Below are positions 7,510-15,739 of a DNA stretch of 64,000 bases, one piece after another (within the stretch, counting starts at the first letter, position 1; every line of letters begins with the position of its first letter). Location: contig JAIOZL010000026.1 of assembly GCA_021740645.1 (NCBI GenBank), forward strand, positions 1-64,000, written 5' to 3'. This DNA is from Bacteroidales bacterium. GTDB taxonomy: Bacteria; Bacteroidota; Bacteroidia; Bacteroidales; JAADJA01. The notes below the pieces were generated by a model. That model was not told where the DNA came from and ran no database searches. It saw only the letters and a list, made by a program, of their open reading frames with translations. The position numbers were made by a program, and so were the translations under genes.

Positions 7510-9147
7510 TTATAAAATTATTCGTAAACCAAGGTTATAAGTTGATCCGGCACCGCCATTTTTTGAAGTGAAAAAATAGGTATAAGATGCTTCAAGGTTC
7601 AAATTATTACTAACCTGATATTTGATACCTAAGCCTGACTGGGCATAATCACTGACCAAATCGAAGGGATCAATTGTATAATTCATTTGCGTTTCCCAAT
7701 CAAAAGCTTCAGATGGCTCTAGTTGTAAACGCGGAGAATATTGAAGCATTGTGTACAAGGTTGTTTTTTGTGATGGAAACCAGCTTAGGAAAAAACTAAG
7801 TGGGATATCAAAATGCGTAGGAGTGCCTCCATCTTTTTTCTTAAACTTGAACAATAAATCAGCTTCCGTAAAAATCTGCCACTGTGTCCCGAAAGTTTTA
7901 TCAAAGAAAAACTGGTTCCACCAAGTGTACATATCGTAATCCATCCAGGGATATTCAAGAAAACCACCAACCGCCTCCAAGTCTTTAGCCACCGGCATCC
8001 AAAAGGCACTTTGAACCGAAAAATTAGAAAAGTTTTTAAAAGGTTGAAATTTTATTTTAGGCCCAAGGGAAGTGAGTGCAGTTCTTGAAGATGGGCTCGT
8101 TTCAAAGCGGAACACGGCAAGCGGATTTCCTTTTCTGTTTTCATCAATGTATACCGCTTTTATGTTTATGTCAAAACCCACATTTACCCTCCCGGACTTT
8201 GATTGTCCGAAAAGGAGATAGAACAACCCGCTATAATAAGTGCTTCTTCCTTCCTGTTCCACCTTATCTCTTTTACCATCCCGGTAAGCAGTCTGGCTGT
8301 AAATATTATTAAAAAGCTGCATTTCAATTTCACCCTTTTTTAATAATTTGGAAGGGGTGTAAGTAAAGATATTGGAGGTTTCAATATTTTGGGTATTATT
8401 AGCTATTACTGATGGTACTTTATGCTCATTCAAAGACCAGTCATAATTATAAAATTCCACCGGCGCATTTTTTTCTATTTTAGTAGTACGATAAAGATTT
8501 ATAAAATCCACAACAGATTGACCTGGTTTCACAAAGTCCATTTCATACCATTTAAAAATCTCAGATATTTCTGTCTTTTCTTTCGACAGCCTGATAAATC
8601 CGGGGTCATTCAATGCCAGCCTGGTTTGGTTCTCCAATTGGTCATCAAGCTGATCTGGCATATATGCAAAATTAGTTATAACTGGGCATCCAAGAGCACC
8701 ACAAACAAGCACGAAATGCATCCTGGGGTCTGGGTAAACAAATCGCAGTATTTCATTCTCAATTTGATTAAGTGTTTTTAAACTCAAGGCGACTTCATAT
8801 TTATTGGTTTCAAAAAAACCAGCAATATCCCTTGGCGAAGTCACCGGGTAATGGTCTATTACCTGTTTAATCACCATAAGGTTATAAGCATTGATATAAA
8901 AGGCTTTATTCGTATTTCCCGTTTCGTCGGTAAGTGGGTATGTTGCTATTTGGTTAACCAGTCTATTCACTTCAGCCGGAGAATTATGTAATGTTTGATA
9001 ATTTACTTTTCCATTGATCACATATTTCTTGAAGAAAATATCTGCATCAGAAAAAAAAGTATTCTGTGAGAACAATTGCGTGCTGAATAATAAAAAGCTC
9101 AAATAAAATAGTAAAAGAATTGTTTTTTTACCCCTATTATCAATCAT
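7510..9147 (-). CDS. DUF547 protein fused to an outer-membrane beta-barrel-like domain
   Basis: A signal peptide (ending LFSQ) is followed by a DUF547 domain, with AFYINAYNLMVIKQ, the motif CGALGCP and the helix QLENQTRLALND. The last 275 or so residues are rich in alternating aromatic strands (ASYTYFF near the end) and finish in LGLRIIL, as in outer-membrane barrels. DUF547 has no settled function; in Bacteroidota it is often encoded next to arsS. This is the first gene of the six-gene unit, so the promoter should lie in 9148-9335. A second ATG at 9177 is possible; 9147 gives the more usual signal peptide length. The barrel reading is from sequence pattern only. Confidence 0.8.
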   Translation of the reverse strand: MIDNRGKKTILLLFYLSFLLFSTQLFSQNTFFSDADIFFKKYVINGKVNYQTLHNSPAEVNRLVNQIATYPLTDETGNTNKAFYINAYNLMVIKQVIDHYPVTSPRDIAGFFETNKYEVALSLKTLNQIENEILRFVYPDPRMHFVLVCGALGCPVITNFAYMPDQLDDQLENQTRLALNDPGFIRLSKEKTEISEIFKWYEMDFVKPGQSVVDFINLYRTTKIEKNAPVEFYNYDWSLNEHKVPSVIANNTQNIETSNIFTYTPSKLLKKGEIEMQLFNNIYSQTAYRDGKRDKVEQEGRSTYYSGLFYLLFGQSKSGRVNVGFDINIKAVYIDENRKGNPLAVFRFETSPSSRTALTSLGPKIKFQPFKNFSNFSVQSAFWMPVAKDLEAVGGFLEYPWMDYDMYTWWNQFFFDKTFGTQWQIFTEADLLFKFKKKDGGTPTHFDIPLSFFLSWFPSQKTTLYTMLQYSPRLQLEPSEAFDWETQMNYTIDPFDLVSDYAQSGLGIKYQVSNNLNLEASYTYFFTSKNGGAGSTYNLGLRIIL

Positions 9148-9335
9148 GGTTTTTATCTGTTTTAAAAAAAATATCATACTAATCTTTATCTGGTCATTAA
9201 GACGGACACTAGTCTTCAGCCTTACAGCAAGAATTAAATTTTTAACCCGGATTGGAGTTAAATATTCATTGGCACGATTTTGTATTATTATCGGGTAATA
9301 AAGTTAATCAATAAATTTTACTTAAGATAAACACA

Positions 9336-10535
9336 ATGGAAAAACAAGAAAAAACGACGGTACTTAGAAAAGCAGCTTTGCTTCTTTTAAGCTTGTGTGC
9401 AACTATTAGCTTAACATTTGCCCAGGATGTAATCACCGTGGAAGCAGCCAATCTGGACATTAGTTTCAACCTCAACCTGGAAGCCGTAGCTACCATTTTT
9501 GGCGATGCCGAAAACCTTGAAGATTTTGAAAGAAAGTTAAATGACCCAGAACTTCAAATAAGCAATTTAGATTTAAACCAGGATGGTGTAGTTGACTACC
9601 TTAGGGTTATTGAAGCGGCAACAGATCAAACCCATGTGGTCACGATACAGGCAGTACTTGGAAACGATCTTTTCCAGGATATAGCAACGATTGATGTTGA
9701 GAGAGATGCATCAGGAGAAACTTCAGTGCAGCTAGTGGGGGACGTGTATATGTATGGCCCAGACTATATTATTACACCGGTTTATGTGCGGCCACCAGTA
9801 TTTTTTGTATACTTCTGGGGTCCTGTTTACAGGCCATGGTATTCACCCTATTATTATGGATATTATCCACACTATTATCATCCATGGAGGCCCTACCCTA
9901 CCTATGTGTACCAGCAAAATGTGCATGTACATGTCAACGTACATAACACATATCACTACACCAACATAAGGAAAAGTCGTACTGCAGCCAATATGCATAA
10001 AAACACCATGCGGAATGATTATGCCAGCAAGCATCCTGACCGCTCTTTTGCTAAAAGGAACGATGGATTTAAAAATACTCAGGAATTAAGGCAGGTAAAA
10101 CAATCGGCTACTTTGAAAAGAGGTGACACACGTGTTTCTAAAGAAAGAAATGCAGAGCAAGGCAGAAATGTTAAGCTTGAAGCAAAATCAGAGAGCAGAC
10201 AAGTTAAAGAAAAAAGGACGAGTGCATCGCAATCAAAGCAATACCGCACAACAACAGATAAGTCAACAAAACAAACAGTTCGGACAGCGACTTCCGAAAA
10301 AAGGCCGGCTGCCCATGAAAAAAGGACTGTTGAAAAGCAAACAGTTTCAAAACAAAAACCAGCAGTAGAAAAGAAGTCTGCAACAAAACAAAATAAGTCT
10401 GTCGACAAGAAACCTGCAGTAAAACAAAAAGTTGCGACACAGAAAAAAAAGAGTGTGAAGCAAAGTAATACTGCAAAAGCAACATCACAGCAAAAGCCAG
10501 CAAGCAGGTCAGGTTCGAAGGCCAAACGAAAATAA
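9336..10535 (+). CDS. Secreted protein with a Tyr/His/Pro-rich middle and a Lys/Gln/Thr-rich basic tail
   Basis: Residues 1-31 are a signal peptide ending TFAQ. Residues 35-150 form an acidic globular part containing LDLNQDGVVDYLRVIEA, a calcium-loop-like acidic stretch. Residues 150-210 are extremely rich in Tyr, Pro, His and Trp (YYYGYYPHYYHPW, then VHVHVNVHNTYHY). The last 190 residues are a repetitive basic tail of Lys, Gln, Thr, Ser and Ala. Similar hypothetical proteins occur across Bacteroidota, but I know of no function. The aromatic/His segment could bind metal or surfaces, and the tail could bind polyanions. The gene stands alone, divergent from the arsenosugar operon, and ends at a strong terminator. 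Confidence 0.8.
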   Translation: MEKQEKTTVLRKAALLLLSLCATISLTFAQDVITVEAANLDISFNLNLEAVATIFGDAENLEDFERKLNDPELQISNLDLNQDGVVDYLRVIEAATDQTHVVTIQAVLGNDLFQDIATIDVERDASGETSVQLVGDVYMYGPDYIITPVYVRPPVFFVYFWGPVYRPWYSPYYYGYYPHYYHPWRPYPTYVYQQNVHVHVNVHNTYHYTNIRKSRTAANMHKNTMRNDYASKHPDRSFAKRNDGFKNTQELRQVKQSATLKRGDTRVSKERNAEQGRNVKLEAKSESRQVKEKRTSASQSKQYRTTTDKSTKQTVRTATSEKRPAAHEKRTVEKQTVSKQKPAVEKKSATKQNKSVDKKPAVKQKVATQKKKSVKQSNTAKATSQQKPASRSGSKAKRK

Positions 10536-10551
10536 TATCAGGATTACATTG

Positions 10552-10589
10552 AGAGAGGCCGGATTGATAATCAATCCGGCCTCTCTTTT
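10552..10589 (+). terminator. Strong Rho-independent terminator
   Basis: A perfect 16-bp stem (10552-10567 with 10571-10586) with a three-base TAA loop is followed by TTT. It lies between the convergent 399-aa secreted-protein gene and the DUF4340 gene. The T tract faces the plus strand only. Confidence 0.85.
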
Positions 10590-10621
10590 ATACAAAACTA
10601 TACCTGGTAATAGCCTAAATC

Positions 10622-11608
10622 TTATTGCTGCATGCCCTGGTCAAAAAATTCACTTCTGTTAACAAATACCCTTTCAAATAATTTGTTCTTCTCTCCACTA
10701 TATTGAGTATCAGGAACACGTGAACTCGTAATCACTGTATGATGCAGTGTATCTGCAACAGGGAATGCTTTTAATTCAACAGGCAAAATATTATTTCCTT
10801 CAATAACTACCATATGAGATGGTGTAGAGCTTAAGGGTTCAATACCATCTGCATAATTCGAACTGGTCAGCCTTTGCAGTTTTTGGATGTAACGTGCTGT
10901 TTTCGTCGAATCGGCTGGTTGCCCGTTCAGCATCCAATGTTCATTCTCTTTTGTAAGGGTAAAATTATCAAGCCCGGGATAATTAAATGAAACTTTTGTA
11001 ATGTCATCTTTATTGGTCTGGCATAATGTTTTAGCCCTGTATGAATCAACATTGGGTTGAATATTCATTTTTATGAATCCTTCTACAACATAAACATTTT
11101 CATCCCCAACTAATCGAATATTGGTAAACATTCTGGCCTGTTGCCTTTGCTGGTAAGGATTTTGCTGAGGTGGCTGTGTATAACTGAATTTACCAAGATA
11201 AACATCTGCAAGAACTTTACTGCCATCCAATACCTGTATCCTAGCCGCAGTGGAATCGGTTACTTCCAAATCTTTCCATTTTGATTTATCAGTCGCAGCT
11301 ACCCTTTCAGTCTTCATTTTAATAAGTTCCGTAAGAATATTTTTAATCGAATTTGCATCAGGTTTATATACCTTGCCAGCCGACTCCATCTTCCATTCCC
11401 CACCTGTCCTGGTAAACACGATTTCGTTATCATCGCCTCCAAGTTTGGGTAAAATCTTCATCTGGGAAACAGAAGCAGTATCAATTTCTACCAATTGGCT
11501 TTTAAACGTCCTGTCTTCTTTTTCAGTAAGTTTTGTCACCAGAAAAATACCTACCAACAGGACCAGTAAAACAATAAGTGTTTTTGTATTTAAAAATTTT
11601 GATAACAT
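10622..11608 (-). CDS. DUF4340 protein of the Gld ABC transporter cluster
   Basis: The protein (328 aa) has one N-terminal membrane anchor (about 8-25) followed by an extracytoplasmic beta-rich part with two similar halves. Each half compares a computed value with a residue pattern such as WKMESAGKVYKPD or HWMLNGQPADSTK, as is usual for DUF4340. Members regularly follow gldG-like ABC_transp_aux genes. Here it is the last gene of the run gldA-gldF-gldG-DUF4340, 30 bases after gldG, so it is probably a periplasmic accessory of that transporter. Confidence 0.8.
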   Translation of the reverse strand: MLSKFLNTKTLIVLLVLLVGIFLVTKLTEKEDRTFKSQLVEIDTASVSQMKILPKLGGDDNEIVFTRTGGEWKMESAGKVYKPDANSIKNILTELIKMKTERVAATDKSKWKDLEVTDSTAARIQVLDGSKVLADVYLGKFSYTQPPQQNPYQQRQQARMFTNIRLVGDENVYVVEGFIKMNIQPNVDSYRAKTLCQTNKDDITKVSFNYPGLDNFTLTKENEHWMLNGQPADSTKTARYIQKLQRLTSSNYADGIEPLSSTPSHMVVIEGNNILPVELKAFPVADTLHHTVITSSRVPDTQYSGEKNKLFERVFVNRSEFFDQGMQQ

Positions 11609-11638
11609 GGCGTTAATTGAGTTATGAGTTTAAAATTA

Positions 11639-13156
11639 TTATATGTATCCTTGTTCCATTCGTTTCACACGAAGGTTCCGGCGTCTTTGCATCCTGACAA
11701 TGCCATAGATCAGGATCAGGAAAATAGGGACAAGGAAATTAAGCCACTTCAGAAATACCTTTCTTCCATCATCAATCTGGTCAAGAGGCCTGGATGTAAT
11801 TCCTTTTGTCCGAAGGTCGATTAAACCAGTATCATCAGATAAATAGTCGATAGAGTTTACCATAAGGCTCACATTGTCTTTTGAAAGCTGCTGCGCCCTC
11901 TGCCCTTCTCCATTTACCATAAATTGTCCATCAGCAAACAATGCAATTCCTGACTCTGCATCCCCTGCCAGCTTACCCTCTAATATGGCACCAACCACAA
12001 GATTGGATAAAGGGAAATCGGTATCAGTCCACTGTTTATTAATGTCAAAATATAATGGGGTAGACTGTGTCCCAGATTTTTCAGATGTTCTGGCTAAAGG
12101 CACAAAATGATTCGCTGTGTCGCCTGTATATGTAATGGAGCTAACAAAAGGCATTAATACCTGCTCGAGGCCTTTCGTGGCCGGATGATCTTCAAAATTG
12201 GTGATGATGGGAAGATAAGGAAAACGGACCTGAGTAGTAAAATTAAAGAAACTCTGGCGCTGCTGCACCCCAACACTTCCGCAGTTTGCATCCACTACAA
12301 AATTATTTTCAACCATAAGGCCTTTATCACTTAACCATTTCTCAAGGCCTGTTTCTACAGACTTCCCCTGCACAGTGCTAAGGTCACCATCAACCCTATC
12401 TATACCAATAAAAAGGTTTCCGCCATCTGCAAGATACTTATCAAGCATTTGAAAATGACGGGGAGGAATGGTATCCCTGGGACCGATGATTGCTATCGTT
12501 TTATATTTCCGAAGATCAGCAGCAGAATCATCAAGGTTTACAGGTTCAACAGTATACAAAATTGACATGGACTCCATTACCTGGCTCATTGCATTTAAAC
12601 CTGGCTCTCCATGTCCCTGTATTATCCCAATAAATGGTTTATCAGTAACTGATAACTTTTTAATGTTGGTGGAGAGGGCATACTCCATAGCTGCGCCGGG
12701 TTGCATAAATGGAATGATCTCTTTTTTATCACCTTTTTGCAAAACGGCCCCCATAAATACTTTTTTCTGGGTGGCTTCATCTTTTTCACGCGTTTGCACT
12801 AATACCGGCTGAACACCTGCCTGAAAAGCTTTTTGCTCTGACTCCTGGTCTTTATTTGGATTCACAAACTCATATAAAACCAGCCCTTTTGATACGCTTG
12901 CATATTCTACCAGCAAGTCTTTAAAATCACTTCGGGTGACAGACAGGTCAGGTGGAAGATCCTCAGTAAAATAGGCTGTAACAGTAATGGGTTCATCCAA
13001 TGATTTTAATATATTTTTAGTCGCTTCACTTAATGTGTACCGCTGATCAGCCGTAAAGTCCAGTCTGAAGAAAAAGTTATTCGACAGAAAGTTGATCACC
13101 AGCAAAACCGCTATGATTAATAAAATCTGTGTTGTTATTGATTTTGAATTTTTCAT
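11639..13156 (-). CDS. gldG: Gliding motility-associated ABC transporter auxiliary protein GldG
   Basis: This 505-residue protein has an N-terminal membrane helix (about 8-30), the family opening RLDFTADQRYTLSEATK, a large extracytoplasmic ABC_transp_aux domain with IGIIQGHGEPG and FIGIDRVDGDL, and a second helix near the C-terminus (about 468-490) ending in a basic tail. In Flavobacterium johnsoniae GldA, GldF and GldG form an ABC transporter needed for gliding; many non-gliding Bacteroidota keep it. It lies 26 bases after gldF. The substrate is unknown. Confidence 0.9.
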   Translation of the reverse strand: MKNSKSITTQILLIIAVLLVINFLSNNFFFRLDFTADQRYTLSEATKNILKSLDEPITVTAYFTEDLPPDLSVTRSDFKDLLVEYASVSKGLVLYEFVNPNKDQESEQKAFQAGVQPVLVQTREKDEATQKKVFMGAVLQKGDKKEIIPFMQPGAAMEYALSTNIKKLSVTDKPFIGIIQGHGEPGLNAMSQVMESMSILYTVEPVNLDDSAADLRKYKTIAIIGPRDTIPPRHFQMLDKYLADGGNLFIGIDRVDGDLSTVQGKSVETGLEKWLSDKGLMVENNFVVDANCGSVGVQQRQSFFNFTTQVRFPYLPIITNFEDHPATKGLEQVLMPFVSSITYTGDTANHFVPLARTSEKSGTQSTPLYFDINKQWTDTDFPLSNLVVGAILEGKLAGDAESGIALFADGQFMVNGEGQRAQQLSKDNVSLMVNSIDYLSDDTGLIDLRTKGITSRPLDQIDDGRKVFLKWLNFLVPIFLILIYGIVRMQRRRNLRVKRMEQGYI

Positions 13157-13182
13157 TTCTTAATGTCCTTTTTGTTTTCAGA

Positions 13183-13902
13183 TTAGTTTCTTTTCTTCGC
13201 AAGATTTGCTTCAGTAAGTATCAATCCCAAAAAGATCAGAGAGAAGAAAAAGATCAAATCTTTTGAATCGATCACCCCTCTTGAAATGCTATCGAAATGG
13301 GAAGATACACTTAGGAAATTTAATACTTCTCCAATCAGTCCTGAAAAATTGCCTGAAAGCATGGAGAATATAATCTGAAAGAAAATACCAATAAACAAAG
13401 CCAGTAAATAACTTACAATCTGGTTGCTCGACACACTGCTGGTATACACCCCAATGGCCACATAAGCAGCACTCATAAGGATTAATCCAAGGTAACCGGT
13501 AATAACTGCACCATGATCGATTGGGCCCAGATTAGCCACCGTGATATAATAAGGCAGGGTGAGCAAGAGGGCAATTAATATCAGCACAAAGGTTGAGAAA
13601 AATTTCCCAAGGACAACTTGCCAGTCACTAACTGGTTTGGTCAGTAACAGCTCAATGGTGCCCGACCTGTTTTCTTCAGCAAATTGCCGCATGGTAAGCG
13701 CAGGAATAAAGAAAAACAGGGTCCAGTATGCGATACCGAAAAAAGAGCCCAGGCTCGCCTGTTTTACAAAAAAGATATCAGAGCCAAACAACCAGGTAAA
13801 AAATCCGCTAAAACCTAAAAATGCAATCAGCATGATATAGGCCATAAGCGAATCAAAAAATGATTGCAACTCACGTTTCGAAATAGTCCAGATTTGTCTC
13901 AT
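13183..13902 (-). CDS. gldF: ABC transporter permease GldF
   Basis: The 239-residue protein is an ABC-2 type permease with six hydrophobic segments. The conserved stretch FAEENRSGTIELLLTKPVSD (about 74-93) is typical of GldF and related subunits. It sits between gldA and gldG on the same strand. The 149 bases before it, up to gldA, hold no gene and no obvious terminator, so the three genes may be cotranscribed. Confidence 0.9.
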   Translation of the reverse strand: MRQIWTISKRELQSFFDSLMAYIMLIAFLGFSGFFTWLFGSDIFFVKQASLGSFFGIAYWTLFFFIPALTMRQFAEENRSGTIELLLTKPVSDWQVVLGKFFSTFVLILIALLLTLPYYITVANLGPIDHGAVITGYLGLILMSAAYVAIGVYTSSVSSNQIVSYLLALFIGIFFQIIFSMLSGNFSGLIGEVLNFLSVSSHFDSISRGVIDSKDLIFFFSLIFLGLILTEANLAKKRN

Positions 13903-14051
13903 TTCTTTTATAATTTTGAATGTTGAATTTTAAAATTATTAATATGATTGTGATGTTCTATCAATTGATGTTAAAATGTTAATGATCTCCTTGCTTCCCT
14001 GCAAATACATTGTATAATCAATTTCAACATGAAACATTTACAATTCATCAA

Positions 14052-14981
14052 TTAATTCATTGTCAATTCACGGAAAATATCTTCCAGTTTGGTTTCAATG
14101 GGTGTCATTTCCGTAAGTATCCACTTTTTATCACAACACAATTTAAAGATAGCTTTACGCGACGATAACTCAGGTTTGCTCTGAACTTCATAAGCATTCT
14201 CATCTCCTTTATAAAAATCGACTGCACCCACTGTATCAATGCCCTGTAAAGCTTTAAATACTTCATTCTTTTCCCCTTCTTCAATCCTGATTTTCAATAT
14301 CTCCCTTCCTTCTGACTGTTTGCGTAAATCTTTGGATGTGCCATCTGCTACTATTTTCCCCTTATTAATGATCAATATTCTGTCGCAGGTAGCTTCAACT
14401 TCTGCCAGGATATGGGAGCTAAGGATCACTGTTTTTTCACGGCCTATCTTCTTGATCAATTCCCTGATCTCGACAATCTGGTTTGGGTCAAGGCCGGAAG
14501 TTGGTTCATCCAGTATCAGGACTTCAGGGTCATGAATCAAAGCCTGGGCAAGGCCTACACGTTGTTTATAACCCTTTGAAAGTTCACTTATCTTCTTGTG
14601 CTTTTCGCCTTCCAGTCCACAAACGATGATCATCTCAAGAATTTTATCCCTGATTTTGCTTTTTTCTATACCCTGCAGGTTAGCCACAAAATCCAGATAG
14701 TCAATTACAGGCATATCACTGTATAAAGGATTATTTTCCGGCAGGTAACCAATATTTTTTTTCACCATATCGGGGTCGTCATGAATAGAATACTCCCCTA
14801 CCCTAACGGATCCCTGTGTGGGGTTCAGGTAAGTAGTAATTGCTTTCATGGTGGTGGTTTTTCCGGCACCATTTGGCCCCAGGAAGCCCAGAATTTCACC
14901 GGTTTTTACCCGGAAAGAAATATTATCCACGGCATTTTGTGCGCCGTATTTTTTGGTCAAGTTTTCAACTACTATGTCCAT
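14052..14981 (-). CDS. gldA: ABC transporter ATP-binding protein GldA
   Basis: This is a 309-residue ABC ATPase with Walker A GPNGAGKTT (35-43), signature ELSKGYKQR (133-141), Walker B VLILDEP (154-160), the D-loop SGLDP and a switch histidine in LSSHIL. A C-terminal extension of about 90 residues is typical of GldA and other DrrA-type subunits. It energises the GldF/GldG transporter. It is the first gene of the minus-strand unit; the promoter should lie in 14982-15100, but I could not find a convincing TAnnTTTG on that strand. Confidence 0.9.
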   Translation of the reverse strand: MDIVVENLTKKYGAQNAVDNISFRVKTGEILGFLGPNGAGKTTTMKAITTYLNPTQGSVRVGEYSIHDDPDMVKKNIGYLPENNPLYSDMPVIDYLDFVANLQGIEKSKIRDKILEMIIVCGLEGEKHKKISELSKGYKQRVGLAQALIHDPEVLILDEPTSGLDPNQIVEIRELIKKIGREKTVILSSHILAEVEATCDRILIINKGKIVADGTSKDLRKQSEGREILKIRIEEGEKNEVFKALQGIDTVGAVDFYKGDENAYEVQSKPELSSRKAIFKLCCDKKWILTEMTPIETKLEDIFRELTMN

Positions 14982-15370
14982 AGGTTATAATTTTGTGCAA
15001 AAAAAATAATGAATATTAAAATTTACAAATAATCTAATATCAATTAACATTATTTAACGTTACATAAGGTCTAGAATAAAAGAATGGCAAAAGTATCGAA
15101 AGTTATAGCGCAGAAAACTTATTAATGCTTTTTCTGAAGAAAGGTCAACCAGGCCATTAAAATTTTTTTGTTAAAGGGATGTTAAAGTCCTCCCCTACTA
15201 TAGTCTCACTTCTCGTATTCAACATCCCGGCTAACAAGGCTTTAACTTACTTCCTGAATTTTGAAATAATTTTATTAAATCCTAAAAGTTTGAAATTGAA
15301 GATTGAATTCAACTAACTTTGTTCTGACAAAACTATTTTCTAAACTTTTTTTAAACTTAAATTTATTTCC
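14982..15370. other. 389-bp gene-free region between divergent units
   Basis: It separates gldA (minus) from the unknown two-gene unit (plus). It has no open frame of note, no tRNA and no strong hairpin. The only support for a function is a Bacteroidota-type promoter near its right end (15289-15321). The gldA promoter presumably lies near its left end. Confidence 0.6.
15289..15321 (+). promoter_or_regulatory. Candidate Bacteroidota sigma-ABfr promoter
   Basis: TTTG (15289-15292) and TAACTTTG (15314-15321) match the -33 and -7 consensus exactly with a 21-base spacer. Transcription would start near 15328, about 40 bases before the ATG at 15371. Confidence 0.55.
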
Positions 15371-15739
15371 ATGGCAGTAATAAGAGAGACCCATACAATT
15401 AAGATTAATAATTTAACTGAAAATTATTACATTTTATTAAATGCATTGAATGGGAGCACCCAGGATTCATCATATTTTGATATCGATGGAAAACTTACCC
15501 TATTAAATAATTTGACAAACAAAGGGCTTTTAGGAAACGGAGAGAAGCTGAAGGGGAAGAAAATTATTATTAAATCAAATCTGGAAAATAATACTCCAAA
15601 TGTTGATAATGACGAAGATCAAATTACATGTGAATATTTACTTTCTTCTGCCGAGGGTAATAAACTTATCTATAAATATGATAAACCTGAAACAGATGAT
15701 GACTATCCAACTGTTAAATTAACTATTATATTCGAATGA
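15371..15739 (+). CDS. Unknown 122-residue soluble protein
   Basis: I do not recognise this protein. It has no signal peptide or membrane segment. It is rich in Asn, Lys and Asp, and the pattern of short hydrophobic strands (KLTLLNNL, KKIIIKSNL, NKLIYKYD, TVKLTIIFE) suggests an all-beta fold. A good promoter lies upstream, and its stop codon overlaps the start of the next gene in the four bases ATGA, so the two are translationally coupled. The N-terminal pair of genes is more AT-rich than its neighbours by eye. A role with the downstream exported protein is likely but unspecified. Confidence 0.65.
   Translation: MAVIRETHTIKINNLTENYYILLNALNGSTQDSSYFDIDGKLTLLNNLTNKGLLGNGEKLKGKKIIIKSNLENNTPNVDNDEDQITCEYLLSSAEGNKLIYKYDKPETDDDYPTVKLTIIFE

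Noticed and set aside
10079..10525. A 148-codon open frame antisense to the Lys/Gln-rich tail
   Set aside because: Low-complexity Lys codons read backwards give Phe/Leu/Cys-rich frames without stops. It resembles a membrane protein only by composition.
14988..14995. TAATTTTG element on the plus strand beside the gldA start
   Set aside because: It points away from gldA and lies 380 bases from the next plus-strand gene, with no -33 partner. A chance match in AT-rich DNA is more likely.
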